Below, piece after piece: positions 46,771 through 55,594 of a stretch of DNA of 64,000 nucleotides. Every line of letters starts with the position of its first letter. Within the stretch, counting starts at the first letter, position 1. The translations under genes were made by a program, and so were the position numbers. The notes below the pieces were generated by a model. The model ran no database searches and was not told the DNA's origin. It saw nothing but the letters and a program-made list of their open reading frames with translations. Source of the stretch: Bacteroidales bacterium UBA6397 (lineage in GTDB: Bacteria > Bacteroidota > Bacteroidia > Bacteroidales > UBA932); contig DJQB01000012.1 in assembly GCA_002439875.1 (NCBI GenBank), positions 1 to 64,000 on the forward strand, given 5' to 3'.

Positions 46771-48258
46771 ATGAAAAAGAATATTCTTCTGTCAATCATA
46801 GCCTCAGGTACGATGGCACTTGCGTCATGCACCGGATTTCTGAACGTGGACAATCTCGGCAAGAGCACTATCGAGAGCTTTTTCTCCGATATAGATGGAT
46901 TGAAAGCTGCTGGGATCGGTCTCCACAGGACTATCTTGAATTTTTACGACGACTCCTACCTGCGTTTCGGAGACATCGGGGGCGACACGCAAAACGCATC
47001 CAGAGTCAGCAGCGATGAGGCCTTGCTAAGAATGTACGATTTCGACTACTACGCTGAAGACAATGGCGGCTACCCGTACACAATCTGGAAGAACGGCTAT
47101 GCGATAGCCACCAACGCCAACAACATCCTCTACTATGGAGAAAAGCTTCGGGACAAATACCCTGAGTACGAAAGCGAGATCAAGACTCATTTCGGCTACG
47201 CCTATTTCGCACGCGCGCTTGCTGTCTTCGACCTTTGCAACTGCTATGCTATGCCTTACGGCTACACGGCTGATGCCTCACATCTTGGGGTTGTCGCCAT
47301 TGATTACATTCCAGGATTCGAAGACAGACTTTCACGCCACACGATAAAGGAATGCTACGAAAGAATCATAAAGGATCTCAACTCCTCGCTGGAATGCTTC
47401 GGCAACGATGACATGAAAGACCCTACCTACATCTCCGGACTGGCTTGCGAGGCTCTGCTTGCAAGGGTTTACCTCTATATGGGAGACTATGCGAACGCAG
47501 CGAAATATTCGTCAATAGTGATGGCGAAAGTTCCCCTCGCGAAGCATGATGAATATGTCGGGATGTTCCGCAAGGCCCAGGAAAATCCGGGAGAGGGAAT
47601 ATTCCGTCTGAACACCTACGACAGCGGTACCGGCATGAGGGCTCTGTACAACCCGACCGCCAACCAGAAGCTTCAGCCAGCCCCGGAGTTCATCGCCAAG
47701 TTCGAGGACTCCGACGTACGCAAGACTCTGTTCACCTTCATCGGAGAAAAAGAGGATGGAGAGCAGTACGAGGGTAAGGAATATACAACTGTCTGCAAAT
47801 ACCTTCCAATAAAAGCCGGCGTCTCGGACGAGAAGAACAGGCGCTCGGATTTCTTCGTGCTTCGTGTCTCTGAAATGTATCTCATCCATGCCGAGGCTCT
47901 GTGCAAAGGCGCATCCAACGATTTGTCAGCAGCTGTCGAGGACATCAAGGCTCTCCGAGCCAGAGCCTTTGGCACGACTCCTGACAAGATCGCTCTGAAC
48001 TGGACATCTGCCTCAGACCTTGACTCCATCATCCAGGAGGAAAGGGCTAAGGAGCTCTGCTTCGAGGGGCATCGATTCTTCGACATCAAGAGGAGAATGG
48101 AGAACATAATCCGCCCTCAAAGCACGACATCCAAAACAAAATCACTGACTTGGCCCGACATTCGCTACGCCCTGCCGATCAGCCAGCTTGAGCTTCAGGC
48201 CAACGACTACATGGTACAGAACGAAGGCTACACCGGAAGAAAAACAATCGGAGAATGA
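46771..48258 (+). CDS. SusD/RagB-family surface lipoprotein
   Basis: A 495-residue lipoprotein. The lipobox is ALASC with the cysteine at 20 (KNILLSIIASGTMALASC). Mature sequence: helical TPR-like repeats (YAYFARALAVFDLCNCY, ARVYLYMGDYANAAKYS) and the C-terminal RagB part (RSDFFVLRVSEMYLIHAEAL, ERAKELCFEGHRFFDIKRR). It captures substrate at the cell surface and closes as a lid over the SusC barrel. It follows SusC by 6 bases and overlaps the next gene by four. Confidence 0.95.
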   Translation: MKKNILLSIIASGTMALASCTGFLNVDNLGKSTIESFFSDIDGLKAAGIGLHRTILNFYDDSYLRFGDIGGDTQNASRVSSDEALLRMYDFDYYAEDNGGYPYTIWKNGYAIATNANNILYYGEKLRDKYPEYESEIKTHFGYAYFARALAVFDLCNCYAMPYGYTADASHLGVVAIDYIPGFEDRLSRHTIKECYERIIKDLNSSLECFGNDDMKDPTYISGLACEALLARVYLYMGDYANAAKYSSIVMAKVPLAKHDEYVGMFRKAQENPGEGIFRLNTYDSGTGMRALYNPTANQKLQPAPEFIAKFEDSDVRKTLFTFIGEKEDGEQYEGKEYTTVCKYLPIKAGVSDEKNRRSDFFVLRVSEMYLIHAEALCKGASNDLSAAVEDIKALRARAFGTTPDKIALNWTSASDLDSIIQEERAKELCFEGHRFFDIKRRMENIIRPQSTTSKTKSLTWPDIRYALPISQLELQANDYMVQNEGYTGRKTIGE

Positions 48259-48743
48259 TGAAAAAGTTTTCAGGAATATTCATGGCCGCCCTGCTGTGCT
48301 GCGGCTGCAACTGGCACGAGGATGTCTATTTCGACACCCCGTTCGCCTACATCTTTGATAATGCGCGAGGTTCGACCGCCACGATAGACAGCAGGTTCGG
48401 CAAAGGTGTTGAGAGTGTGCTGACAGAGCTTAAAGTCTCGATCAGCGTAAGTGAGGCATACTTCTCCGAGCCGGTTTCCGTCGAGTACGAAGTGGTCGCA
48501 GGGAATGGCCTTAAAGAAGGCATCGACTACAAAATTCAGCCTTCGACAGCCAGCCCGTTGACATTCAGCCCGGGGACATACACCCTTCCTGTCCGCATCA
48601 TGTGGCTCAGGACAGACGCTCCGGATTCATCCAAGGAGAACACCTTGACAATCCGGCTTTCAGGAAGCAGCGTGGATGGGATGGAATTAGGCTATCCTGG
48701 CCCTTCGCACAAAGGACAGGCTTTTGTGTTTACGAAAATTTAG
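48255..48743 (+). CDS. Small surface lipoprotein with Calx-beta/DUF4843-like fold
   Basis: A 162-residue lipoprotein (KKFSGIFMAALLCCGCNW, cysteine near position 17-19). The rest is all-beta: VLTELKVSISVSEAYFSEPV then VEYEVVAGNGLKEGIDYKI and ENTLTIRLSGS resemble the DUF4843 or Calx-beta pattern common in small lipoproteins after SusD. Such proteins probably bind ligand or support the uptake complex on the surface. It overlaps susD by four bases, so it is part of the operon. Family call is by pattern only. Confidence 0.7.
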   Translation: MMKKFSGIFMAALLCCGCNWHEDVYFDTPFAYIFDNARGSTATIDSRFGKGVESVLTELKVSISVSEAYFSEPVSVEYEVVAGNGLKEGIDYKIQPSTASPLTFSPGTYTLPVRIMWLRTDAPDSSKENTLTIRLSGSSVDGMELGYPGPSHKGQAFVFTKI

Positions 48744-48777
48744 TTAGTTATTACATTAATCATTAATTACCAGTATT

Positions 48778-50595
48778 ATGAAACGAATCTTGGCGTTTGT
48801 CAGCATCACGCTGACCCTCGTTGCCGGAACAGTTTCCTGCAACAACGACCCGAAGGCGGACGGAGTGGCTCAGATCACATCCTTCTCGCTTCAGTCATCT
48901 GTTAACTCAACTCTTAGCTCTAATGTCGATGGAATCATCGACGAGCAGGCCAAGACCATCAGTCTCGTGCTGCCGGAAGGTTCCGGAAGCAGCTTCATCC
49001 CGACATTCACCGTGACAGATGACGATGTTGTCAAGGCCGGCACTACGGTTGTCACCAGCGGTGTGACCTCCATCAGCGTCACCGATGGCGCGAAACTGTC
49101 CGTCACCGATGAGGTGTCGGAACTCAGCGTAGCCTACACCCTCTCCGTCAAGGAGAACGACGGGGCTGCAGAGCTTAAATCAGTCTCATTCCTAAAGGCA
49201 GACAACAGTGTCCTGACAGCGGACGTCACCCCTGAGGCCATCGCCTCCGAGATGGTCGTTCGTGTTCCTTCCGCCGCGTTCAAGCAGGAACTGACCCTCA
49301 CTGCAGAGGCTGGTCTGAACGATGTTGTGAAGGTAAACGGCAAAGAAACGGATGGCGGCAAGATCAAGGTTGACACCAGTTTCCCAATCGACATCACTGT
49401 GACCGATGAGGTGGCCAAGACGACCGCCAGCTACACCCTCAAGGTCGGCAAGGTGCTTGAATATGTTGTCACGAAAGTCGGCAGCATCACTGATGGGACA
49501 AAGATTTTCCCGACCTTTGACATCAAGGTCAATCCTAAGGACGGAACACCATGGATCGCCTACTACAGGGAATTGGAGGGTGACAAATACGATAGAGTGG
49601 CAGTTGTCAGACTTGACGGAACCTCATTCACTTATGTTGGAGAATCTTGCATTTCAGCCGACATAAAGGATGCAAAGAATCCCGTTCTCGCCTTTGCTGG
49701 TGATGGTACAGCATTCTTGAAATACGCAGGTGGAGAAGTAACTAATAGGAACACCGTTAAAAAGTTCTCATCATCTTCTTGGGAGGTTTGTGGCAAAGAA
49801 GCGCTCAATAGTAGTAATATCAATGCGTCTTACCCAAGCCCGCTATACATCCAAAGCGATGGCCAGCCAGCGTTCTTCTTCACCTCCAATGCAGGGGAAA
49901 CAAAGCGTTCTATAGTGTCTGCCTACTTCAACGGAAGCAATTGGGTTGAGACTCCGGCATCAGCAAGTGGAATCGCTCCTAAATACGGAGAACCTAGTGG
50001 TAAAGCGGGTGCTTTCTATGGTTCCACCATTGCCGAGCACAATGGCAAGACTTACATGCTGTCATCATTCAATGGATGGGGCTATATGGTGTACGAAGTC
50101 GGGAGAGAATGCGCCCTCACACCTATTGTTTACGACTACAAGCCTGGCGCCTCATCCTACGGAGTTCCAAGCAACATGGCCATTAGTTCCGACGGGGAAG
50201 ACTTGTTAATATTCGCTGAAGACATCTCAAATTCAAAAATGCAGGTTTACAAAGTAGATTTTACAGGCAAGACCCTAAAGGAATATGGCACTGGACTGAA
50301 AGTTACATTAGACAGATACGATAGTGCCGAGGAATCCGCCACATTCTCTTCCTCACCTGATGGACTTAAAGTCGTGGCAATTGAAGATTCTGACAAAAAT
50401 ACTTATTTCAAGTACCTTAACAACAATCTTCAATGGGAAGATTTCGAAATAACGGAAAAGCCAGCTGCTATCTCTGCGACAGGAGACTATCACATTGTTT
50501 TCAGCGCAGATGGGACTGGATACTTCGCCTACACTTCCTCCAACGGGATTGAGGTTTACAAGGTTGCCCTTGAGTCCGACATCCTTCCTGAATAG
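48778..50595 (+). CDS. Surface lipoprotein with DUF5018-like repeats and a beta-propeller-like region
   Basis: A 605-residue lipoprotein (KRILAFVSITLTLVAGTVSC, cysteine at 21). Residues about 30-235 contain repeated Ig-like strands (ITSFSLQSSVNSTLSSNVDG; LKSVSFLKADNSVLTADVTP; VAKTTASYTLKVGKVLEY), as in DUF5018-type proteins. From about 240 the sequence has recurring blade-like units (FDIKVNPKDGTPWIAYY, KNPVLAFAGDGTAFLKY, MAISSDGEDLLIFAED, HIVFSADGTGYFAYTS), so a propeller is likely. It is fourth in the operon and probably works as a surface glycan- or ligand-binding protein. No catalytic motif is visible. Confidence 0.75.
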   Translation: MKRILAFVSITLTLVAGTVSCNNDPKADGVAQITSFSLQSSVNSTLSSNVDGIIDEQAKTISLVLPEGSGSSFIPTFTVTDDDVVKAGTTVVTSGVTSISVTDGAKLSVTDEVSELSVAYTLSVKENDGAAELKSVSFLKADNSVLTADVTPEAIASEMVVRVPSAAFKQELTLTAEAGLNDVVKVNGKETDGGKIKVDTSFPIDITVTDEVAKTTASYTLKVGKVLEYVVTKVGSITDGTKIFPTFDIKVNPKDGTPWIAYYRELEGDKYDRVAVVRLDGTSFTYVGESCISADIKDAKNPVLAFAGDGTAFLKYAGGEVTNRNTVKKFSSSSWEVCGKEALNSSNINASYPSPLYIQSDGQPAFFFTSNAGETKRSIVSAYFNGSNWVETPASASGIAPKYGEPSGKAGAFYGSTIAEHNGKTYMLSSFNGWGYMVYEVGRECALTPIVYDYKPGASSYGVPSNMAISSDGEDLLIFAEDISNSKMQVYKVDFTGKTLKEYGTGLKVTLDRYDSAEESATFSSSPDGLKVVAIEDSDKNTYFKYLNNNLQWEDFEITEKPAAISATGDYHIVFSADGTGYFAYTSSNGIEVYKVALESDILPE

Positions 50596-50616
50596 ATACA
50601 AGCATATTCATAGATC

Positions 50617-51750
50617 ATGAAACTGCTCGCCTCCATCGCCCTACTGCTTCAGTGCGCGCTCAGAGTCGCCTTTGTCGGTGATCCCCAGGCTGATGGAAGC
50701 GGGCAGGTCGTTTATAACCAAAGGAGCATATTCAAAGAGCTTCGTTCCAGAAAGGATCTTGACTTGGTGATTGTCTTGGGAGACATCGTCAACGATGACG
50801 TCAGTCTTCTGGACCCGTCCATCGCAAGTCTTGACTCCCTGAGAGTTCCGTGGTTCGCGGTCCCCGGCAACCATGACCGTGATGTCGAGCCGGGCGCGCC
50901 CCGCTGCCTCAAGACCTGGAGGGCGAAGATCGGCTACGTCGACACCTCGTTCGTTGTCAAAGGAGTGCGCTTCGTGCTGATGAACAATGTCCGCACTAAA
51001 GGCCTCAGGGACTATGAGGGAGGACTTGGCGAAGCCCAGAAATCATGGCTCGACTCGCTTGTCAGAGAGTCATCCAAGGTCAAACGCCTTGTCCTGGCCA
51101 CGCATATTCCCGTGTCGGAAATGACCGGGCGTGACAGTCTTATGAATATCCTCGCTCCGGTGGCAGGCAAGACCACCGTGTTCTGCGGTCACACTCACAC
51201 AGTGAGACGTCACCAGATAGAACCCGGAATAGAGGAGAACATCTGCGGTGCCGCATGCGGGAGTTGGTGGAGAGGGGTTAAGGAAGAGAACGGACTTCCA
51301 TATGCACTAATGAGATGCGGATCACCAAGAGGGTATTTCATCGCAGACTTCAAGGGCAAAGGCTACAGACTAGACTACAAACCGGTTCTTCGTGTGGAAA
51401 GAGCTTCCGCTACAATGGTTGACAGTGTCTCGAACCTTGTCGCGGTCAACATATTCGGAGGAAGTGAGGATGGTCGTGTTGAGTACCGCGCTGCTGGTTC
51501 CCGCAAATGGCGGGAAGCCTCAAAGAGTGAAAAAGTAGCTCCTGAGGTCGTCAAGGTCTCCGATTGGAATCATTCCAAGACAAAGGACTATAGAAAAGCC
51601 CACAAAACGGAGTTCATCCCGATGATTCTCCGTCCGTCGCCTCACCTTTGGGAAGTCACGGACTCCACGTCCCCGCCAGGCTCGATTGTCAAGATCCGCT
51701 ACAAGGACCCACACATGAAGGAGACGATGAGAATCAGGCTTCAACGATAG
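50617..51750 (+). CDS. Secreted calcineurin-like metallophosphoesterase
   Basis: A 377-residue protein with a hydrophobic N-terminus (KLLASIALLLQCALRVAF). The metallophosphoesterase motifs are GDPQAD (motif I, with Q in place of the usual H), VLGDIVNDD (II), PGNHDRD (III), LATHIP (IV) and FCGHTHTV (V). A C-terminal ~120-residue beta-rich part follows, as in the calcineurin-like phosphoesterase C-terminal family. It hydrolyses phosphomonoesters or diesters with two metal ions. It closes the SusCD operon (21-base gap), so the imported substrate may be phosphorylated; this is an inference from order. Confidence 0.85.
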   Translation: MKLLASIALLLQCALRVAFVGDPQADGSGQVVYNQRSIFKELRSRKDLDLVIVLGDIVNDDVSLLDPSIASLDSLRVPWFAVPGNHDRDVEPGAPRCLKTWRAKIGYVDTSFVVKGVRFVLMNNVRTKGLRDYEGGLGEAQKSWLDSLVRESSKVKRLVLATHIPVSEMTGRDSLMNILAPVAGKTTVFCGHTHTVRRHQIEPGIEENICGAACGSWWRGVKEENGLPYALMRCGSPRGYFIADFKGKGYRLDYKPVLRVERASATMVDSVSNLVAVNIFGGSEDGRVEYRAAGSRKWREASKSEKVAPEVVKVSDWNHSKTKDYRKAHKTEFIPMILRPSPHLWEVTDSTSPPGSIVKIRYKDPHMKETMRIRLQR

Positions 51751-52059
51751 GTTTCAGACGCGTTCCGGCACCGGAAAGATTGTCATTGTTTTGAAGAGAA
51801 ACCGAGACCTTGATTTAATCTTTTTCGAGCGGCGTGACAGAGAGACAAGCCCGTTGACATAGGTTCGGGCGATCTTCTTACTCATATACTCTTAATGGAG
51901 CCATCGCTCTAGTCAAAACCAGGAAGTCGCTCAAGGAGGAGAGCTATGGCCATGTCGCCTGATTTCTACTGGCAGAAAGCCGGGTGTAAAGGTATCAGGA
52001 TAAGTATAAGTGTAGGATATATACAAGATGCAAGGAGAATTTTCCGACAAATGCTATAT
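51751..52059. other. 309-base gap between convergent genes
   Basis: No convincing gene, RNA or terminator was found. A - strand frame of about 43 codons (start 51885) has an ordinary basic sequence and no support. An AT-rich stretch lies at 51990-52075. Confidence 0.6.
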
Positions 52060-52704
52060 CTATATCTCTAAAACAGCGTGGATTTTAGGGATGAGGAGCG
52101 AGAGGACATATTCATACTCCATGAAATGGGTGCCGTCGTAGAGGGTCCAGGTGCCATCGCCGAAATATTTTTTCCATGTGCGGATCGAGACGATGCCACT
52201 GCGGCGGTAATGGTCACGGATACCGAAAAATGCGTGGAAATAGTCTTTGCTGCCGTTGCGGGGGGTATTACGCAAAGCGTCACTAAGAAACCATTGCCAT
52301 TTTTTCAAATGTTCATAGGTGAAATGCAATTTCTGGCGGTCACCGGGCTTTGGTTGGTAAATCCTGTCGAACAGAGATGTCACGCCTGGTATCAGTGTCA
52401 ACCAGGCCAAGGCAACGAAATATCGTGGAGCGTTCAGCGAGGGTGAGACGAACAGATGCGGATAGCCCCTCAGCGCGACGGCGTGCGTGGCGCCCATGCT
52501 CTCCCCTATCACAAGGTCCGGGCGGACTTCCTCGGCCCAAGCGGCCAACTGGCCGTGGGCGACTTCCGGATCGAAATCATAAGTCCTTATCACGACCTCG
52601 AAATCAGGCCCCAGATTACTCTTCAGAATGGACGGGATGCGGCTGTCTCCGCCCCCGCCCATTCCGTGGACATAAAGTATGACGTGCTTCCTGAATTCAG
52701 CCAT
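52060..52704 (-). CDS. Alpha/beta-hydrolase (YqiA-like esterase)
   Basis: A 214-residue protein starting at ATG 52704 (MAEFRKHVILYVHGMGGGGD). The longer open frame upstream is the out-of-frame reverse of pssA. YVHGMGGGG gives the oxyanion loop and GESMGATHA the nucleophile elbow (serine), and the C-terminal GTHFMEYEY may supply the histidine. The pattern is that of small YqiA-type hydrolases of unknown substrate. It is encoded 20 bases after pssA, on the same strand, so a link to phospholipid metabolism is possible but unproven. Confidence 0.8.
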   Translation of the reverse strand: MAEFRKHVILYVHGMGGGGDSRIPSILKSNLGPDFEVVIRTYDFDPEVAHGQLAAWAEEVRPDLVIGESMGATHAVALRGYPHLFVSPSLNAPRYFVALAWLTLIPGVTSLFDRIYQPKPGDRQKLHFTYEHLKKWQWFLSDALRNTPRNGSKDYFHAFFGIRDHYRRSGIVSIRTWKKYFGDGTWTLYDGTHFMEYEYVLSLLIPKIHAVLEI

Positions 52705-52724
52705 ATTCCCAAAAAGGATCCAGA

Positions 52725-53447
52725 CTATTTTTTTGTCACCAAGTCGCTCATCGCCAGATTGATGAGGATGTACCCCAGGAAACTGGTCAGGAATATGAAC
52801 GACCAATGGGAACGTTCGACAAGCGCGATGACGACCGCCAGTCCCACAATGACAAGGAATGCGATTCTCTTCGCGGTTTCCAATTTCGAGGCTTTCTTTC
52901 CACCTCCGAATTTCATCGAAAACATGGGAATCCCGCAGACAAGAAGGTAGCACAAGACCAATGTCAGGACCGGGATGAAAACCGGACTTTCGCACCAATG
53001 CGCAAGAAAGCAGTCCGGTCTCACGGTCACGAGGGTCGCCAGCGAGCCGCAGACCATCGCCGCCGCCGGGGTCGGAAGCCCGATGAAGCTGTCGTGCTGA
53101 CGTTCGTCAAGGTTGAACTTCGCGAGTCTCAAGGCGGAAAAAGCGGCAAGAACAAGCGGTAAATATTTAAGAATCAAGATGTCTGTCCCACTGATCCGGT
53201 AAAGCATCACTGCCGGAAGGACTCCGAAACTGACATCATCCGCCAGCGAGTCCAACTCCTTTCCTATTTCCGAATATGCCCCCAGAAGTCTTGCGGCGAG
53301 CCCATCGCAGAAATCAAAGACGGCTGCAAGTATCATCAATCCGAATCCGAGCTCAAGTCTGCCGTTCAAAGAAGCGATTACCCCAAGAACTCCGCAGAGG
53401 AGGTTCATAGAGGTAATCGTGTTGGGAATATGTCTGACTATATTCAT
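52725..53447 (-). CDS. pssA: CDP-diacylglycerol-serine O-phosphatidyltransferase
   Basis: A 240-residue membrane enzyme of the CDP-alcohol phosphatidyltransferase family. FCDGLAARLLGAYSEIGKEL then DSLADDVSFG gives the D-x2-D-G-x2-A-R-x8-G-x3-D-x3-D signature (with the D of AVFDF just before it). Six to eight helices surround it. It makes phosphatidylserine from CDP-diacylglycerol and serine, the precursor of phosphatidylethanolamine. It has no gap to the C1 peptidase gene upstream (stop 53448, start 53447). Confidence 0.93.
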   Translation of the reverse strand: MNIVRHIPNTITSMNLLCGVLGVIASLNGRLELGFGLMILAAVFDFCDGLAARLLGAYSEIGKELDSLADDVSFGVLPAVMLYRISGTDILILKYLPLVLAAFSALRLAKFNLDERQHDSFIGLPTPAAAMVCGSLATLVTVRPDCFLAHWCESPVFIPVLTLVLCYLLVCGIPMFSMKFGGGKKASKLETAKRIAFLVIVGLAVVIALVERSHWSFIFLTSFLGYILINLAMSDLVTKK

Positions 53448-54638
53448 TTACTTTATTCCAAGTTTTTTCTTAAGATCCTTGGAGAGGGCGTCCTTGTGGA
53501 CGAGGATGTCCATCGACTTGGCGCGGACGAAAGAGTCGGAGCAGTACCAGATTCCGCCGTACTTGCTTTCCGTACCCCAAGAATTCTTGATCATCAAGTA
53601 CTTGGTCCCGTTCTGATCCTTAGCCACACCGAAGATCTGCATTCCGTGGTCATCAGTGGTGGTCTTGTTGTCAAAGCCCGCCTGACGGGATTCCTGGGTC
53701 ACGGAAGCTTCCTTTGGAAGATCACCCGCAGCGTCCTCTTTCTTTTCTCCGGACTTGCCTACCCAACGCTCCTGATCAGAGCCTGTGGTCGCCTTCACAT
53801 CCTCAAGAAGCACTCCGATGCCGTTTCTGGTGAATCCTTTCTCGCTCACGTCGGTTCCCCACGCAAGGGTATAACCCTTGTCGATTGAACTGTAAATCAC
53901 CTCCATAAACTCTTCGAGAGGAATGTTGTAGGCGGAATCCCATCTCCAGTTGTCGGCGAGTTCAATGATGAACGAGGTGTAGAAGGGATGGTGGGTGAAT
54001 GATGTGAGGGTCACATAATCCGACGGTACGATGCCCATCTCATCCCTGTAGGAAGCGGCAGTGTAGGTCTTTCCGTTACATTCAAAGGTTTCAGGAACCT
54101 CACCGAGGTAATTATCCACGATGGCGTCGAAGCCTTTCTTCCAATTGGTGGAAAGGGTTCTGTTAGGGTTCTTGGCGATGGCCTCCACGTAGGCCTTTGT
54201 TGTGGCGTCCAGTTCTCCGTGGATCGGAAGCGGCTGGAGTCCAGGCATAGCGTTTTGTGGCACAAGACCGTAGTCCTCAATCACATGGAGAACGTCATCA
54301 GCCTCCGAGCCTGCCGCGAAATTGATGTGGCCGTCCGTGCGGACATATTTCACCGCCCTGTCCTTGTAGGAATGTGAGACAACGAACATCTCGGAGAAAT
54401 CCGGGTAGAGTGTCGTGTCCTTGATGTTCTTTATCCTGATCGCCTCCGACTCAAGGAAACCGAGCGTCGAGAAGCACCAGCAGGTTCCGGAACGGTACTG
54501 GTTCTTGACCGGGGTGACCGGGTTCTCCTTGACAACAGTGAACTTGTAATCGGCTTCTGGCTGAGCCGGCTTAGGTTGCGCAAAGGCAGCGACCGGAAGA
54601 AGCGCCACGGCAACCGCAGCGATGATGATTTTCTTCAT
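53448..54638 (-). CDS. Exported C1-family peptidase (aminopeptidase C/bleomycin-hydrolase type)
   Basis: A 396-residue papain-fold peptidase. The signal peptide KKIIIAAVAVALLPVAAFA is cut before QPKPAQP. The oxyanion glutamine and catalytic cysteine are in VKNQYRSGTCWCFST (Q47, C53), the histidine in DDHGMQIFG, and the asparagine in IKNSWGTES. The order and the long insert are like bacterial aminopeptidase C (bleomycin hydrolase) proteins, several of which are exported in Bacteroidota. Active in periplasm or outside. A likely -7 box lies upstream. Confidence 0.93.
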   Translation of the reverse strand: MKKIIIAAVAVALLPVAAFAQPKPAQPEADYKFTVVKENPVTPVKNQYRSGTCWCFSTLGFLESEAIRIKNIKDTTLYPDFSEMFVVSHSYKDRAVKYVRTDGHINFAAGSEADDVLHVIEDYGLVPQNAMPGLQPLPIHGELDATTKAYVEAIAKNPNRTLSTNWKKGFDAIVDNYLGEVPETFECNGKTYTAASYRDEMGIVPSDYVTLTSFTHHPFYTSFIIELADNWRWDSAYNIPLEEFMEVIYSSIDKGYTLAWGTDVSEKGFTRNGIGVLLEDVKATTGSDQERWVGKSGEKKEDAAGDLPKEASVTQESRQAGFDNKTTTDDHGMQIFGVAKDQNGTKYLMIKNSWGTESKYGGIWYCSDSFVRAKSMDILVHKDALSKDLKKKLGIK

Positions 54639-54757
54639 ATTCTTAAATTTTAATAGTTTTCAGTCTATTTCCAAGTTCCACATTATATTAATATGTTTTC
54701 GACTGAACTGAAACCGTCTTGCAGACAGATGTCCGCACCGGGACGGCTCGTGTCTTG

Positions 54758-54765
54758 CAAATGTA
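54758..54765 (-). promoter_or_regulatory. Likely -7 element of the C1 peptidase gene
   Basis: On the - strand TACATTTG lies 120 bases before the ATG at 54638. There is no clear TTG in the -33 position. The divergent sigma gene has its own TAAATTTG at 54841-54848. Confidence 0.4.
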
Positions 54766-54840
54766 ATAAAATTACCTTGATAAAAGAAAGGGAGGGCTTG
54801 GTTTTTCGGTAGCGGGTGGAACATTGATGCGAATATTTAT

Positions 54841-54848
54841 TAAATTTG
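54841..54848 (+). promoter_or_regulatory. Likely -7 element of the ECF sigma gene
   Basis: TAAATTTG lies 44 bases before ATG 54893. Its position inside the upstream open frame argues that the longer frame to 54824 is not translated. No TTG at the right distance is clear. Confidence 0.45.
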
Positions 54849-54892
54849 CAGACGATTTTCAATTAGAAAATGTCGTATTGAGTCATATTAAG

Positions 54893-55474
54893 ATGAATAA
54901 CGACTATGAAATATCTGAAAATGATCTCTGGATCAAGTTCGCGGAAAGAGATTCCGAAGCGTTTTCCCGTATTTATGATCTGTATGTCGACGAGATGTAC
55001 CGCTACGGGATGAAAATCGTTTCCGACAGGGACTTGCTGACGGATGCCATTCATGATGTTTTCGTGAAGTTGTTCAGTGCGGTAAGGCTTCCCGCGGACA
55101 TCAAGAGTCCCAAGGCTTATCTGTTCAAGTCTCTCCGCGGGCAGATTTACGACAACCTGAAGCGGGAGAGCAGACTCCCTTCCATAAGCCTTGACGACAT
55201 ACCTTTCAACGTCGAGTGGAGGCTCTCGGATGACGCCGCGTGCGAATTAGAGAATCGTACCGAGACAGAGGAAAAGTACAGACGCGCGCTGTCAGCGATG
55301 ACGGACAGGCAGAAGGAGACCGTTTACCTTCATTATACATTAGGATTCTCTTTCGAGGAGACCGCCGCGCTGATGGACATGAACGTCCAGTCCGTGCGGA
55401 ACCTCTTGTCCAGGGCTCTCGCGAAGGTCAGAAAAATAATGTCTCTGGCTGTTTTCCTGCAGTTGTTTGTCTGA
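54893..55474 (+). CDS. ECF-type RNA polymerase sigma factor
   Basis: A 193-residue sigma-70 family protein of the Bacteroidota SusC/SusD-linked ECF type. Region 2 is FSRIYDLYVDEMYRYGMKIV then DAIHDVFVKLF; region 4 is MTDRQKETVYLHYTLGFSFE...ALMDMNVQSVRNLLSRALAKVR. Start ATG 54893 (MNNDYEISENDLW) is chosen because a promoter-like box lies between 54824 and it. It is normally held by the FecR anti-sigma encoded next and released when the STN-bearing SusC binds its ligand. A terminator hairpin separates it from the FecR gene. Confidence 0.92.
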   Translation: MNNDYEISENDLWIKFAERDSEAFSRIYDLYVDEMYRYGMKIVSDRDLLTDAIHDVFVKLFSAVRLPADIKSPKAYLFKSLRGQIYDNLKRESRLPSISLDDIPFNVEWRLSDDAACELENRTETEEKYRRALSAMTDRQKETVYLHYTLGFSFEETAALMDMNVQSVRNLLSRALAKVRKIMSLAVFLQLFV

Positions 55475-55491
55475 TTTTGAAAAAAATGTGA

Positions 55492-55540
55492 GGCCGCATG
55501 AGTATAAAATACGTGCTTATGCGGTCTATAGTTTGTTCTT
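55492..55540 (+). terminator. Hairpin between sigma factor and anti-sigma genes
   Basis: GGCCGCATGAG and CTTATGCGGTC pair over eleven positions with wobbles around a 13-base loop, followed by TATAGTTTGTTCTTTT. It begins 18 bases after the sigma stop. It could uncouple sigma from anti-sigma transcripts. Confidence 0.6.
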
Positions 55541-55594
55541 TTGGTGGAGTGACGCTCTGCCAACGAATTAGGATAAACTGATAACTGATTAAGA

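Noticed and set aside
51775..51885. Small - strand frame (about 43 codons) in the 309-base gap
   Set aside because: Short, basic, no promoter or family resemblance; not distinguishable from chance.
52705..52998. N-terminal extension of the hydrolase (98 codons)
   Set aside because: It is the out-of-frame reading of pssA on the same strand; the hydrolase fold starts at ATG 52704.
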